64,000 bases of DNA from Brasilonema sp. CT11 (GTDB taxonomy: Bacteria; Cyanobacteriota; Cyanobacteriia; Cyanobacteriales; Nostocaceae), in contig NZ_JABXYX010000005.1 of the NCBI RefSeq assembly GCF_017982655.1, positions 1 through 64,000 of the forward strand. Reading direction: 5' to 3'. Position 1 is the first letter of the stretch; each line of letters begins with the position of its first letter. The position numbers and the translations under genes were made by a program. This document shows positions 35,987 through 44,523 of the stretch, piece after piece. The notes beneath the pieces were generated by a model that saw nothing but the letters and a program-made list of their open reading frames with translations, was not told the DNA's origin and did no database searches.

Positions 35987-36931
35987 CTTTCAACCCGCCC
36001 TACACGGGGAGGGTTATTGTTACTTTGACTGCAGAAGCATTTAGGATAAAATCCAAGCTTTCAACCCGCCCTACACGGAGAGGTTAATTGTTACAATCAA
36101 TACAAAATAAGATTCAACTATAAATGCTTTCAACCCGCCCTACACGGCAGGGCTGTTTCATTCCCTCAAAGGCTCATAATGTCAAGGGTTAATGTTAGCG
36201 CTTGCCCTTAATTTTCTGGATAAAAGTTAAATTTTCTGGATCCAAATATAGGTTTTCTATAACTTATATCCCAAAAATTATCGCGCTACGTATTGACAAA
36301 TCCTCTCTGCTTAACGAATGAAACAGCCCTGCCCTACACGGGGAGGGTTATTGTTACGATGATCTAAAAACGGATGAACCTGCACCTAACCACCTTTCAA
36401 CCCGCCCTACACGGGGAGGGTTATTGTTACGATCGCCCCCTCTGGCCTAATCCTCGATGTAAATACTTTCAACCCGCCCTACACGGGGAGGGTTATTGTT
36501 ACTTTATACAATGTTTTTTTAATCGATATGCAAGCCTTTCAACCCGCCCTACACGGGGAGGGTTATTGTTACATGCCTCTTACCCATGCCGATGGGGATA
36601 GTCACGCTTTCAACCCGCCCTACACGGGGAGGGTTATTGTTACTTCAAGCACTGTTTTTTGAAGGAGAACCTTGCAACTTTCAACCCGCCCTACACGGGG
36701 AGGGTTATTGTTACATTTATCAAGTAAAAATACTCATAAATAAGCAAAATCTTTCAACCCGCCCTACACGGGGAGGGTTATTGTTACTATTCGCGGGTTA
36801 TTTAGGAACCTAGTTAATTTTGCCTTTCAACCCGCCCTACACGGGGAGGGTTATTGTTACGGAAGCGCTAAAATAGCAAACAGTCAATCATTTTCTTTCA
36901 ACCCGCCCTACACGGGGAGGGTTATTGTTAC
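35987..36931 (-). CRISPR. Type V-K CRISPR array, 11 repeats and 10 spacers
   Basis: The repeats are 37 bases long; on the transcribed minus strand each starts GTAACAATAACCC and ends GGGCGGGTTGAAAG. Repeat starts on the plus coordinate are 35987, 36058, 36127, 36394, 36466, 36536, 36607, 36678, 36751, 36824 and 36895. Spacers are 32-36 bases. Repeat 2 differs at a few positions, and repeat 3 is split by a 184-bp insertion. The tracrRNA and Cas12k lie on the same strand upstream, so transcription runs toward the tRNA. There are no Cas1 or Cas2 genes in the window, which is usual for V-K. Confidence 0.97.
36148..36331. mobile_element. 184-bp MITE inserted inside a CRISPR repeat
   Basis: Perfect 16-base terminal inverted repeats (CAGGGCTGTTTCATTC and GAATGAAACAGCCCTG) bound an AT-rich non-coding core. 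The 10-base sequence CCCTACACGG is directly repeated at 36138-36147 and 36332-36341. Removing the element plus one copy restores a perfect consensus repeat, so this is a clean insertion. A 10-base duplication is compatible with mobilisation by an IS4-group transposase. The element has no coding capacity. Confidence 0.9.
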
Positions 36932-37104
36932 TCCTCCCCCTTGAAACCCTTGTTATGCAAGTAATTCCAGGGCGTGCAGCGCGGATGAAATTTTTCTTCC
37001 TCAAATTACGGTTTAAAACAGCAATTTTTTGTGCTACAAAACGCTGGAACCTTTGTGGCGCAAGAAAGCGCGGATGAATTGAGAAATTTTTCTCTTTTGA
37101 AATC

Positions 37105-37275
37105 GCTGAAAACAAGGATTGGGATGGGTTCCCCCTTGGTCGAGGGTGATTTGGTAGCCACTACAGCAGTATATCCGCGCCCTTTTTGCTGGGAGCGCAC
37201 CTAATTCCTGTCCGCAGACAGCAGCATCGGGGTGAGCAGCTACTAGGGTCAGAAAGCAAGACTATCTTCCAATAG
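37105..37275 (-). ncRNA. tracrRNA of the V-K CAST
   Basis: Between cas12k and the array, on the same strand, lies a sequence with TGCTTTCTGACCCTAGTAGC, CTGCTCACCCCGATGCTGCTG and AGGTGCGCTCCCAGC, which closely resembles what I recall of the Scytonema ShCAST tracrRNA. The 3' part has CACCCTCGACCAAGGGGGAA followed by the anti-repeat AACCCATCCC (plus 37121-37130). That anti-repeat pairs with the GGGTT end of the CRISPR repeats. The ends are estimated, not mapped. Confidence 0.85.
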
Positions 37276-37381
37276 TCAAACTAACCCAGATTTTTCACAG
37301 TTCAGCGGTTCCTAAGAACATGAACTGCGGCGCTATTATTTATTCTATTTTCAAGGTTCGGTATTTTACTCAATCGGGAGA

Positions 37382-39283
37382 TTAAGATTTATTTTGACGA
37401 GAATGGTAAGCTGCGATCGCTATAGAACGTGCTTTTTCTTGGGGACTACCTCGAATTGGTTGCGGTGCTTGTTCTACGGGAATTTTTGCCTTAGCTGCTT
37501 GACTGTGAATGCAGTCAATTAATCTGTTGTAACTCCAACGGTGAATAGTTTGCCGATATTGCTTGGCATATTTTTGTTGACCCTCCTTGAAGTTAGGACA
37601 TTTGTTCTCGGCTTTGGCTTCAATTTCGCTGTGAATACCCTCGCGCACATTTTTGATATTGGGTACAATAATGCTGCCTGCCTGGTAAGTTTGAGCCAGA
37701 GTAATAATTGCCTTAGCAAGCAAATTATCTAGATGTTTTCCTAATTCAGATTCCGATAGTTGATTTGGTGTGCTGCGTTTTTGGGCTTTGTGGCGTTCAT
37801 GAGCATTTCGTTGTTGCTGTTGTCGTTGACGGTTAAGTAATTTATAGTTCTCGTCAAGTAACTGTTTAAGACTACGGTATGCAAGCACTGTGTTGGTAGA
37901 AGCATCAACAACTGCTGCGGTTGCAGGTTTTTCTAAGCCAAGACTGACACCGACGAGGATTGATGTTTGACCTTGATACAAAGGCTTGCTAGGACGTGGG
38001 TAAAGATTGTTGATTTTGGTTAGCGTTGAGCTTAGGCGTTTAACATAATTTTGCTGATTTGGGTTGAGGTCGCCTTTGTCTTGCATCTTGGTTAATTCTT
38101 TGGCTACCTCAGCAGCTTTGTCTTGGCTTACCGTTTCTGTTCCCTCAATTGTCCATAAACGAGTATCTAAGGAACAGTAGAGAGTCAAACGATGAACATT
38201 CCAGAATTCGCCTCTGCCTTCGTTTTCTTGCCAAGCCAAGCAACCCGAACATAGGGTGAATAAACCACTGGAATACTGGTCTTTGCCGCTACGCTTGATT
38301 TGCTGGTCTTCTAAGAAGCGTTGAAACCAATGAAGTTGTCTGCGATCGCAATACACTTCAAATATATGCTCGCCCAAACCGCTGAACTTAACACAGAGAC
38401 GACCGTTTTGGTTTTTTGACCAAATCAAGTCTTCCTTGGATGTAAATTGGACTGGAAATGGAATAGAGCTTGGTTTTTTGAGAAGACTACTTTGCCAAGA
38501 ACGGGCTTCTTCTTCGCTTTGAGGGACAGTTGTTTTAGCAATAAGCAACGTTTGCAACCATTGTTCTCCGGTTAAGTCCCTACCATGAGGCATTCGACTG
38601 ACTAGTTGCTCTTTAAGGCGTTCAATTTCTTTTTCTTTTTTGCGACGACGCAGAGCAAATTTTTTTGCATCTTCCTCTTCTTTTGTTACCTGGCAGTTAT
38701 TTTTTAGTAAGTAGGTGATAGCGCAGCGCTCTGAGTCATCTTCTGTTTGGTCGTAAGTCTCAAATAAGGTAGTTGATAGCTTGGAAGAAACTTTGGAATT
38801 ACTACCTTTTTTACTTTTTTTCTTCTGCTGCGGCTGATTAGTGGGATGAGTAGTTATTCTAACCAGAATTTCAAGGGCTTTAGCTCGAATCTTTTCTAAA
38901 CTACAACCGCTGATTTCGACCAGTTCAGCATCACTTTTGAGCATGCACAACCAGCGGGTTTTTCCATCTAGTTGCTTTTGTCGTCTCTGTTGCAAAGCTA
39001 ACCAGGATTTGTAGATATATTCCGTTAATTCGATAGCTGATTTATAGAACCTTTTAGGTTGCTCTGCAAAACACTCTTGGCTTACAAGCGAGTTACACAC
39101 AGGTCTTACCACTCCGGGTGGAAGTTTTCCTGCTTGTAACCATTTCTCAAAATCAGGGTGTTTTCCTACTTGCTTCAAAAGCTCGTTAACCAGGGGTGTA
39201 TTTTTCTCTGACATAATCTGCCAAAGATAGCGACGGGTCGATTCGCTTGCAACCAGGCGACATTGAATTGTGATAATGCTCAT
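37382..39283 (-). CDS. cas12k: Cas12k, nuclease-dead effector of type V-K CAST
   Basis: 633 residues, close to the ~640 of ShCas12k. The N-terminus SIITIQCRLVASESTRRYLW and the block ELVEISGCSLEKIRAKALEIL match the family. RuvC-like segments remain in the C-terminal third (GVSLGLEKPATAAVVD, GSIIVPNIKNVRE, ARSIAIAAYH), but the catalytic acidic residues are missing, as expected. Cas12k binds a guide/tracrRNA pair, recognises a GTN PAM and recruits TnsC/TniQ rather than cutting. It is followed by tracrRNA and array. The partner genes tnsB, tnsC and tniQ are not seen in the window. Confidence 0.96.
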   Translation of the reverse strand: MSIITIQCRLVASESTRRYLWQIMSEKNTPLVNELLKQVGKHPDFEKWLQAGKLPPGVVRPVCNSLVSQECFAEQPKRFYKSAIELTEYIYKSWLALQQRRQKQLDGKTRWLCMLKSDAELVEISGCSLEKIRAKALEILVRITTHPTNQPQQKKKSKKGSNSKVSSKLSTTLFETYDQTEDDSERCAITYLLKNNCQVTKEEEDAKKFALRRRKKEKEIERLKEQLVSRMPHGRDLTGEQWLQTLLIAKTTVPQSEEEARSWQSSLLKKPSSIPFPVQFTSKEDLIWSKNQNGRLCVKFSGLGEHIFEVYCDRRQLHWFQRFLEDQQIKRSGKDQYSSGLFTLCSGCLAWQENEGRGEFWNVHRLTLYCSLDTRLWTIEGTETVSQDKAAEVAKELTKMQDKGDLNPNQQNYVKRLSSTLTKINNLYPRPSKPLYQGQTSILVGVSLGLEKPATAAVVDASTNTVLAYRSLKQLLDENYKLLNRQRQQQQRNAHERHKAQKRSTPNQLSESELGKHLDNLLAKAIITLAQTYQAGSIIVPNIKNVREGIHSEIEAKAENKCPNFKEGQQKYAKQYRQTIHRWSYNRLIDCIHSQAAKAKIPVEQAPQPIRGSPQEKARSIAIAAYHSRQNKS

Positions 39284-39408
39284 GTCGTTTTACGCAGGAT
39301 TGTCATTGAAGGAATGATTAATAAAGTTTTCACAAACAGCAATGTGTCTAAAAGTTCTAAGCAAGAAAGAGACGTGAATTTAACCACGCCTCTAGCTGAG
39401 GGAAAAAC

Positions 39409-39720
39409 TTATGCAACTTGCTGGGCTACTTCTGCTACTAGCAACCCACTAACAGCAATGATTAATAGTTGCGCTGCATCAGGAGTTTCACAACAAAGTT
39501 GTTTATCTCGATGACACGGTTGCGCTATCCATTTACCCTCAATATTTTGATAAAAAGTGCCAAGAAGCCGGGAACCATACCAAACTCGATAAAGTTCTCC
39601 AAAATCGTCTGGTATCGAGTCGATTTCAAATTCTGGTGCTACTGCGTCAGCAGACTCATCAATATATTCCTCAAACTCTGCTTGAGCCGAGGCTTGGTTA
39701 TCAAACTCTCGTTGTGTCAT
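39409..39720 (-). CDS. Small acidic protein of the CAST, unknown function
   Basis: 103 residues, strongly acidic in the first half (DESADAVAPEFEIDSIPDDFG), then a compact segment ELYRVWYGSRLLGTFYQNIE and KWIAQPCHRDKQLCC with a possible metal- or disulfide-forming Cys cluster. It ends in a hydrophobic helix. It runs toward cas12k, 125 bases away, and is divergent from an Xre-type regulator. It may be cargo or an accessory gene; no domain is recognised. Confidence 0.65.
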   Translation of the reverse strand: MTQREFDNQASAQAEFEEYIDESADAVAPEFEIDSIPDDFGELYRVWYGSRLLGTFYQNIEGKWIAQPCHRDKQLCCETPDAAQLLIIAVSGLLVAEVAQQVA

Positions 39721-39780
39721 TATGTGAGTGACCTCATAATCGGGGTTTTACAAAAGGCGATGGCGCAAAGCGCCCGCCTA

Positions 39781-39827
39781 AAAGGCGATCGCGTGGTTTG
39801 GCGACTGGGCGATCGCCTTTATTTTTG
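39781..39827. repeat. HIP1-type palindrome upstream of the regulator
   Basis: AAAGGCGATCGC and GCGATCGCCTTT pair across a 16-base loop and are followed by a T-rich run. It looks like a terminator hairpin, but it stands upstream of both divergent genes, so it is more likely a dispersed palindrome. Confidence 0.5.
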
Positions 39828-39839
39828 TCTCATTTTTAA

Positions 39840-39939
39840 TCTACGTTAAATGTAGATTTTTATCAAGTGTAGATTTATAAAACTTCAACGTTGTTATATC
39901 TACACTTGATGTAGAATAATGGCAAGTAGATAAATCTAC
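39840..39939. promoter_or_regulatory. Cluster of operator-like palindromes (TCTAC-N7-GTAGA)
   Basis: Two sites share the same 17-base design: TCTACGTTAAATGTAGA (39840-39856) and TCTACACTTGATGTAGA (39899-39915). A third inverted repeat, GTAGATAAATCTAC, is at 39926-39939, and the half-site AAGTGTAGAT lies at about 39865-39874. They occupy the gap between the small acidic gene and the regulator. Binding by the neighbouring Xre-type protein is the natural inference; V-K CASTs are known to carry dedicated repressors. Confidence 0.72.
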
Positions 39940-39977
39940 GTCTAGCAGCTACTAAACTGGTGATGTAGTGTAAATTT

Positions 39978-40232
39978 ATGAATCAAGTGATTCGTTGGAA
40001 ATTAAATGAAGTGATGGCGCGAAAGCGAGTCAGAAATAAGGACTTGGCAGAAGCGTTAGGGATAACAGAAAATTCAGTGTACAGGCTTCGCAAAGTTGAC
40101 GAGATGCCACGATTAATCCCAGAAAGATTGAATGGCATTTGTAAGGCGTTAAATTGTCAGCCTGGGGAACTGTTGGAATATGAGCCGGATGATGGTGATG
40201 GCAAGGTTGTTTCTATTGTTGATGTGGCGTAA
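39978..40232 (+). CDS. Xre/Cro-C1 family transcriptional regulator
   Basis: 84 residues. The helix-turn-helix reads RNKDLAEALGITENSVYRLRK (about 19-39), followed by the standard LNGICKALNCQPGELLEYEPD tail. It is a single-domain regulator of the size seen in phage and mobile elements. It sits beside a set of palindromic sites and opposite the CAST genes, so control of the CAST operon is likely. Known V-K regulators include MerR-like CvkR and other HTH types. The direct target is not shown. Confidence 0.85.
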   Translation: MNQVIRWKLNEVMARKRVRNKDLAEALGITENSVYRLRKVDEMPRLIPERLNGICKALNCQPGELLEYEPDDGDGKVVSIVDVA

Positions 40233-40343
40233 GTATAAATATAACAAGATAAATTGAGAATTCTGTCCTATAATTGTCGTCGCTATATTTGGTCTTTGTA
40301 ACATTAAAACAAAGGCTGCTCGTTTATTTTGGTACGAGAACCC

Positions 40344-41218
40344 ATGATCCAGGGAACACTGTTTGATGCCCCCATTACCCTACAAGAGCTGGAGTCCCAC
40401 CTATGGGAAGCGGCAAACATTTTGCGTGGCAGTCCCGTGGCTCGTACTGACTGGAAAAGCTACATCCTGCCGTTGCTGTTCTTCAAGCGCATTTGTGATG
40501 TCTGGGACGAAGAATACCAAGCGATGATGGAGGAATACGGAGAAGATTTTCCTGACGAACACCGTTTCCAAATCCCAGAAGGTAATCACTGGAAAGATGT
40601 GCGTGAGGCAGCTAGCAATGTGGGGACTGTCCTGCAAAACGCTATGCGTAGCATCGAAGCCGCCAACCAAAAGCACTTGTACGGAGTTTTTTGTGATGCT
40701 CAGTGGACAAATAAAGAGCGGCTACCCGATGAACTGCTGAAAGACCTGATTGAGCATTTCTCCGCGCTCAACCTCTCCAACAAGCGTGTTGCCAGCGATG
40801 TGATGGGGGATGCTTACGAGTACCTGATTAAAAAGTTTGCCGATACCACTAAAAACAAGGCAGGTGAATTTTATACTCCGCGTAGCGTGGTACGGTTAAT
40901 GGTGGATATACTTGATCCGCAGGAAGGCGAAAGCGTTTATGACCCTGCGTGCGGCACAGGAGGGATGTTGCTCGCAGATGTTGCTCATGTGCGGGACAAA
41001 GGTGGCGATCCAAGAACCTTTTTTGGTAAGCTGTACGGACAAGAGAAGAATTTAACGCAGTTCGGCGGAATTCCCCATCCGCCATGCGGTGGGGTACTTC
41101 ACCTACAGCGTCCACAGCCCGCATCAACCTAGTGCTGCACGGAGTTGAGGATTTTGTAATTGAACGCGGGGATACTCTGCGTAACCCTGTTTTTACCAAT
41201 CCCGACACTATGGGGTAG
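40344..41218 (+). pseudogene. hsdM: Type I restriction-modification methyltransferase hsdM, disrupted and truncated
   Basis: The N-terminal HsdM helical domain and the start of the methyltransferase domain are clear: LESHLWEAANILRGS, LLFFKRICDVWDEE, AGEFYTPRSVVRLMVD and motif I DPACGTGGMLL. After LYGQEKNLT a 47-base palindromic insertion at 41058-41104 shifts the frame. The original frame resumes as TARINLVLHGVEDFVIERG and ends at DTMG with a stop. The catalytic NPPF motif and the C-terminal half are gone, and no hsdS or hsdR follows. The gene is inactive. Confidence 0.88.
41058..41104. mobile_element. 47-base palindromic element disrupting hsdM
   Basis: The insertion carries nested inverted repeats: GGCGGA...TCCGCC, then CCCCA-CCGC/GCGG-TGGGG, then GGTG...CACC. 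Removing it restores the HsdM frame around NLT/TASTARINL. It resembles the very small mobile repeated elements described in cyanobacteria; no other copy was noticed in this window. Confidence 0.75.
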
Positions 41219-41363
41219 TCAATGAAGTGTGTTTGACGTAGGACTAGTAATGGTTGATTCTGGAGGCGGATTCATAAGTTTCCTTTATGACTCGTCAAAA
41301 ACAATCAACTCTTTTGAATTCAAGAGAAAACTGTATCACCGGTTACTATTTATTGACGAGTGC

Positions 41364-41797
41364 AAAAGTTTTCGGTCTACTGATATTAGATAGATTAACC
41401 CACGATTGAATCCATCCCAGAGGTTCTATCATCTCTTTATCTTCGTTTGGCTCAAGTAGAAACGCGTCTAGCAGATAATCTAGCAATTCAACAACGCCTT
41501 AATGAGCGTCTAATTGCATTAGAGCAGCAACCAAACACTTCTGGTTCTGATTTAGAAGCTCTGAGCCAGCGTGTATTAGCGCAATTGCATTTAGGTAAAC
41601 AAGCTCCTGGTTACAAAGCAGCTAAAAAGGCTTTATCAAATTTCATCACGGAATTAGGCAAATAATAAAAAGCTACTAAAACTATACTTAAATTTTCCTT
41701 CATGTAGAAGCTTTTTGAATTCGCCAACAAAGTCATATCATACGCGAACTCACTTTTTTGTCCAAAGTCCAAAAAAGTTTTCGGTCTACTGATATTA
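41364..41797. repeat. Pair of 25-bp direct repeats flanking a small ORF fragment
   Basis: AAAAGTTTTCGGTCTACTGA with the following TATTA occurs at 41364-41388 and again at 41773-41797. The repeats enclose about 384 bases with one short frame. They could mark an excised or decayed element. Confidence 0.7.
41447..41665 (+). pseudogene. Short helical ORF, probable gene fragment
   Basis: About 72 residues from a TTG, and the frame extends a little upstream without ATG. It is Gln/Leu-rich and helical (VETRLADNLAIQQRLNERL) and ends in KAAKKALSNFITELGK. The lack of a good start codon and ribosome site, and the flanking direct repeats, suggest the C-terminal remnant of a larger gene. No family is recognised. 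Confidence 0.35.
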
Positions 41798-41863
41798 TGT
41801 AAAGGAATATAAAGAAGCAGAATTTTTACTAAGTAGAGTTTTTGGTAACTAGGTCTTTAATTT

Positions 41864-43201
41864 ATGAAGCTGATATTCCCAAGCCAGTATGACTTCGTAC
41901 CTCGTTACTTCCGACTAGCTTTAGCCAACGTCCTATCAAATATCATGATACCACTGGCTAATTTAGTCAGTATCATCTTCTTAGGTCATCTAAAAGAAAT
42001 CCACCACTTTGCTGGAGTCGCCCTCGCTGGAAACTTGCTTAACTCTCTCTACTTCGTTTTACTCTTTCTACGAATGGGGACTACTGGGGTCACAGCGCAA
42101 GCAGTCGGACGAGATGACCGAGAAGGTGTGTTGTTGGTAGGACTGCGTAATTGTTTAATTGCCTTGGTTCTGGGAATCGCGCTCGTACTCTTGCAGTACC
42201 CTTTGGGAGAGTTGGGGTTTGCCCGACTAAATGTTACCCCAGAGATCAAATCTTCAGCTCTTGCCTATTTCTACACCCAGATTTGGGGAGCGCCTGCGGT
42301 TTTGCTGAATTTCGTTCTGATGGGTTGGTTCCTAGGACAGGAAAAAAAGGGCTTAGTTGTGCTGTTGTCAGTCGTTGGCAATGGTGTTAAAATCGCATTT
42401 GACTACCTATTTATTATCCATCTGGGATGGGAAAGTACAGGCGCTGGAGTTTCCTATGCGACAAGCCAATATCTGTCATTGTTGGTGGGATTAATATTTG
42501 TTTGCACAGAAATCCAGTGGCTTGAGGTACGAGCCGTAGTAGGAAAAATTTGGGACATAAGAGCTATAAAATTTATATTGACCCTCGATGGAAACATTTT
42601 TATCAACAATTTAGTTTTGATGTTTACCTCCTTAACGTTTTATTATGAGGGGGCACAAATGGGGACAATTATCTACGCTCAAAATGTGTTGCTCTTACAG
42701 ATATGCAATTTGAGCCTGTATATTGTAGAAGGATTGGGATTCGGCACGGAAACTCTGGTAGGAAACTTTAAAGGGAAAGGAACCAAAGAACAGTTAGTAC
42801 CTCTGGCAGGAGTTTCTGTCTTAACTGCTCTGTTGGTGGGGATGGTTTTTGGCGGAGTGTGTTGGCTATTTCCCGATACTGTTTTTGGGTTGTTAACCAA
42901 CCACATGGAAATTATCCAGAATATTAATATTTTTATTCCCTGGTTGGTACTTGTCCTAGTATGCAGTTCAATAGCTTTCATACTAGATGGGTACTTCTTG
43001 GGTTTGGCAAAAGGGCGTACTCTCCGCAATGTTAGCTTAGTCGCGTTTGGGGTAGGATTTTTGCCTGCGGATGTAGCCGCCGTTAAATTTGAGAGTAACC
43101 ATATCTTATGGTTGGCTATATTTTTGTTCGACGTCATCAAAATGGTGATGCTTGGGGTACAGATGCTCAGAACGTTTGCTGTAACCGTTCACAGGATTTG
43201 A
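41864..43201 (+). CDS. MATE-family efflux transporter
   Basis: 445 residues with about twelve membrane helices. It opens with RLALANVLSNIMIPLANLVSII and GHLKEIHHFAGVALAGNLLN, the MATE/DinF pattern, and has the second-half repeat IFINNLVLMFTSLTFYYEG. MATE proteins export small molecules using Na+ or H+ gradients. Cyanobacterial natural-product clusters, including those for saxitoxin, contain MATE exporters, so export of the nearby NRPS product is plausible. It runs opposite to the NRPS operon, with decayed IS elements in between, so the link is contextual. Confidence 0.9.
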   Translation: MKLIFPSQYDFVPRYFRLALANVLSNIMIPLANLVSIIFLGHLKEIHHFAGVALAGNLLNSLYFVLLFLRMGTTGVTAQAVGRDDREGVLLVGLRNCLIALVLGIALVLLQYPLGELGFARLNVTPEIKSSALAYFYTQIWGAPAVLLNFVLMGWFLGQEKKGLVVLLSVVGNGVKIAFDYLFIIHLGWESTGAGVSYATSQYLSLLVGLIFVCTEIQWLEVRAVVGKIWDIRAIKFILTLDGNIFINNLVLMFTSLTFYYEGAQMGTIIYAQNVLLLQICNLSLYIVEGLGFGTETLVGNFKGKGTKEQLVPLAGVSVLTALLVGMVFGGVCWLFPDTVFGLLTNHMEIIQNINIFIPWLVLVLVCSSIAFILDGYFLGLAKGRTLRNVSLVAFGVGFLPADVAAVKFESNHILWLAIFLFDVIKMVMLGVQMLRTFAVTVHRI

Positions 43202-43248
43202 AACGCAGAGCGTGAAAAATGGGTTACTGAGGTGGTAGATTAAATTGC

Positions 43249-43928
43249 ATGGATGAAAACTGCCTCGCCTACGGAATTGAAATTTCCGACTCTGATTGGG
43301 AAAAGACTCCAGCCAATGTCAAGGAATTGGTCGAGAAAATGGGGCAGCACATCAAAAAATCAGAAGAAAAGCTGGCTGAACAAGAGGTCAAACACCAAGA
43401 ACTGTTAGAAAAAATCAATCGCACATCAAAAAACTCGTCATCTCCGCCGTCCTCAGATCCACTTCATGCTGAAAAACACCACTAGCTAAAACTGTTCGCA
43501 CTTGCCGCCAAATACTGAAAGTTGAACCTGCTTTATGGTTATTTGTGACGGTTGATGGCGTTGAACCGACAAATAATGCTGCTGAAAGAGCAATTCGTCC
43601 TGCGGTGATCTGGCGACGCACGAGGGTCTTACACGTAAAATTTTTGCCAGCCTTTGTTTGTTGATCTGTCGGCGTAGTCGGGTACTCGTAGTTATAAGGC
43701 TGGCAAAAATTTAGGGGACAATGCGTCACCAGTTTTGGTTCTCAAACCCAGGCTGGCAGTACTTTTGTACAAAGGATGTTCACCGTTGTGACTACTCTCA
43801 AGTCCCAGCGTCGAAATGTCTTGGATTTTATCACATCAGCAGTGAGTGCTGCGCGTGTTGGCAAAGCTTCTCCTTCTTTGCTCCCTAAAGTTCCTGTTGC
43901 TTCTAAGCAAGTAACAAATGCTGCTTAA
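43249..43928 (+). pseudogene. IS66-family transposase remnant with deletion and insertion
   Basis: The N-terminal IS66 helical region (SDWEKTPANVKELVEKMGQ ... NRTSKNSSSPPSSD) is present at 43249-43485. The next frame begins abruptly in the C-terminal region with VEPTNNAAERAIRPAVIWRR, so most of the catalytic domain is deleted. A palindromic element at about 43617-43727 interrupts this, and the C-terminus resumes as SFGSQTQAGSTFVQRMFTVV through KQVTNAA with a stop at about 43928. It is a dead element. Confidence 0.87.
43638..43712. repeat. 75-base palindromic element with 17-bp inverted repeats
   Basis: AAATTTTTGCCAGCCTT (43638-43654) and AAGGCTGGCAAAAATTT (43696-43712) are perfect inverted repeats around a 41-base loop. 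It interrupts the IS66 remnant between RAIRPAVIWRR and SFGSQTQ. The full insertion may reach 43617-43727. Confidence 0.85.
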
Positions 43929-44107
43929 TCCACATTTCTCATATCCGGTTATTTACTTCTATTCAATTTAGGAGAGTCTCCGGAATTAACCTCCATAACT
44001 CCTACGCTCATTGAGATACATTGTGTTTTAGTTCGCGATCGCCCCCTGAACGGTTACCGTTTGCTTGTGATGTTGATGAGGATAATGTATAGCAACCGCC
44101 AAGGCGG
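43929..44107. other. Short gap between IS remnants, nothing recognised
   Basis: AT-rich sequence with one HIP1-like GCGATCGC site and a short CCGCCAAGGCGG palindrome near 44097. No gene is seen. Confidence 0.45.
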
Positions 44108-44450
44108 TTAGGACGCTAGATGCAGGACATGTTCCATCGCATCACGTAGACTCTCAAACTGGTCAAGTTGCGTGGCGTACCGACTTTTGAGCCAAGAGCA
44201 GCATCGCTCAATCTTATTGAAGTCCGGGGAGTAAGCAGGTAAGTAAAGCAATTCACACCTTGCTTGCTGAATCAGTTGCGAGGGGGCGACCCCCTTTATG
44301 AAACGTGGCATTATCCATAACCACTAAGAGCCCCGGTTTCAGCAGAGGAATTAAGCAAGTTTCCAACCAAATCTCAAACACAGTCCGATTGCAGGGACCT
44401 TCGACGGTAAAGGGAGCTATCAGTTGCCCTTTACAAAGAGCCGCAATCAT
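44108..44450 (-). pseudogene. IS630-family transposase remnant, frameshifted
   Basis: The C-terminal DDE half of an IS630 transposase is split over two frames. The first has PCNRTVFEIWLETCLIPLL and VVMDNATFHK. The second, offset near 44290, has CELLYLPAYSPDFNKIERC and SWLKSRYATQL. The Asp of MDNA and the Glu of FNKIE are catalytic residues, but the N-terminal half is absent. The break falls in the GC-rich palindrome GGGGGTCGCCCCC. Confidence 0.85.
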
Positions 44451-44523
44451 AGTGAATTAATTGTTGTCCTAAGTTTCCTGTCCATTGCTATAGCTAGAGG
44501 GGAGACTTTGACACGATGATCGG

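Noticed and set aside
36374-36813. 75-residue plus-strand ORFs inside the CRISPR array
   Set aside because: They are translations of the repeats themselves, with recurring FQPALHGEGYCY and LSTRPTRGGLLL blocks.
39781-39827. Rho-independent terminator
   Set aside because: The hairpin stands upstream of both flanking genes and is made of HIP1 sequence, so it is listed only as a repeat.
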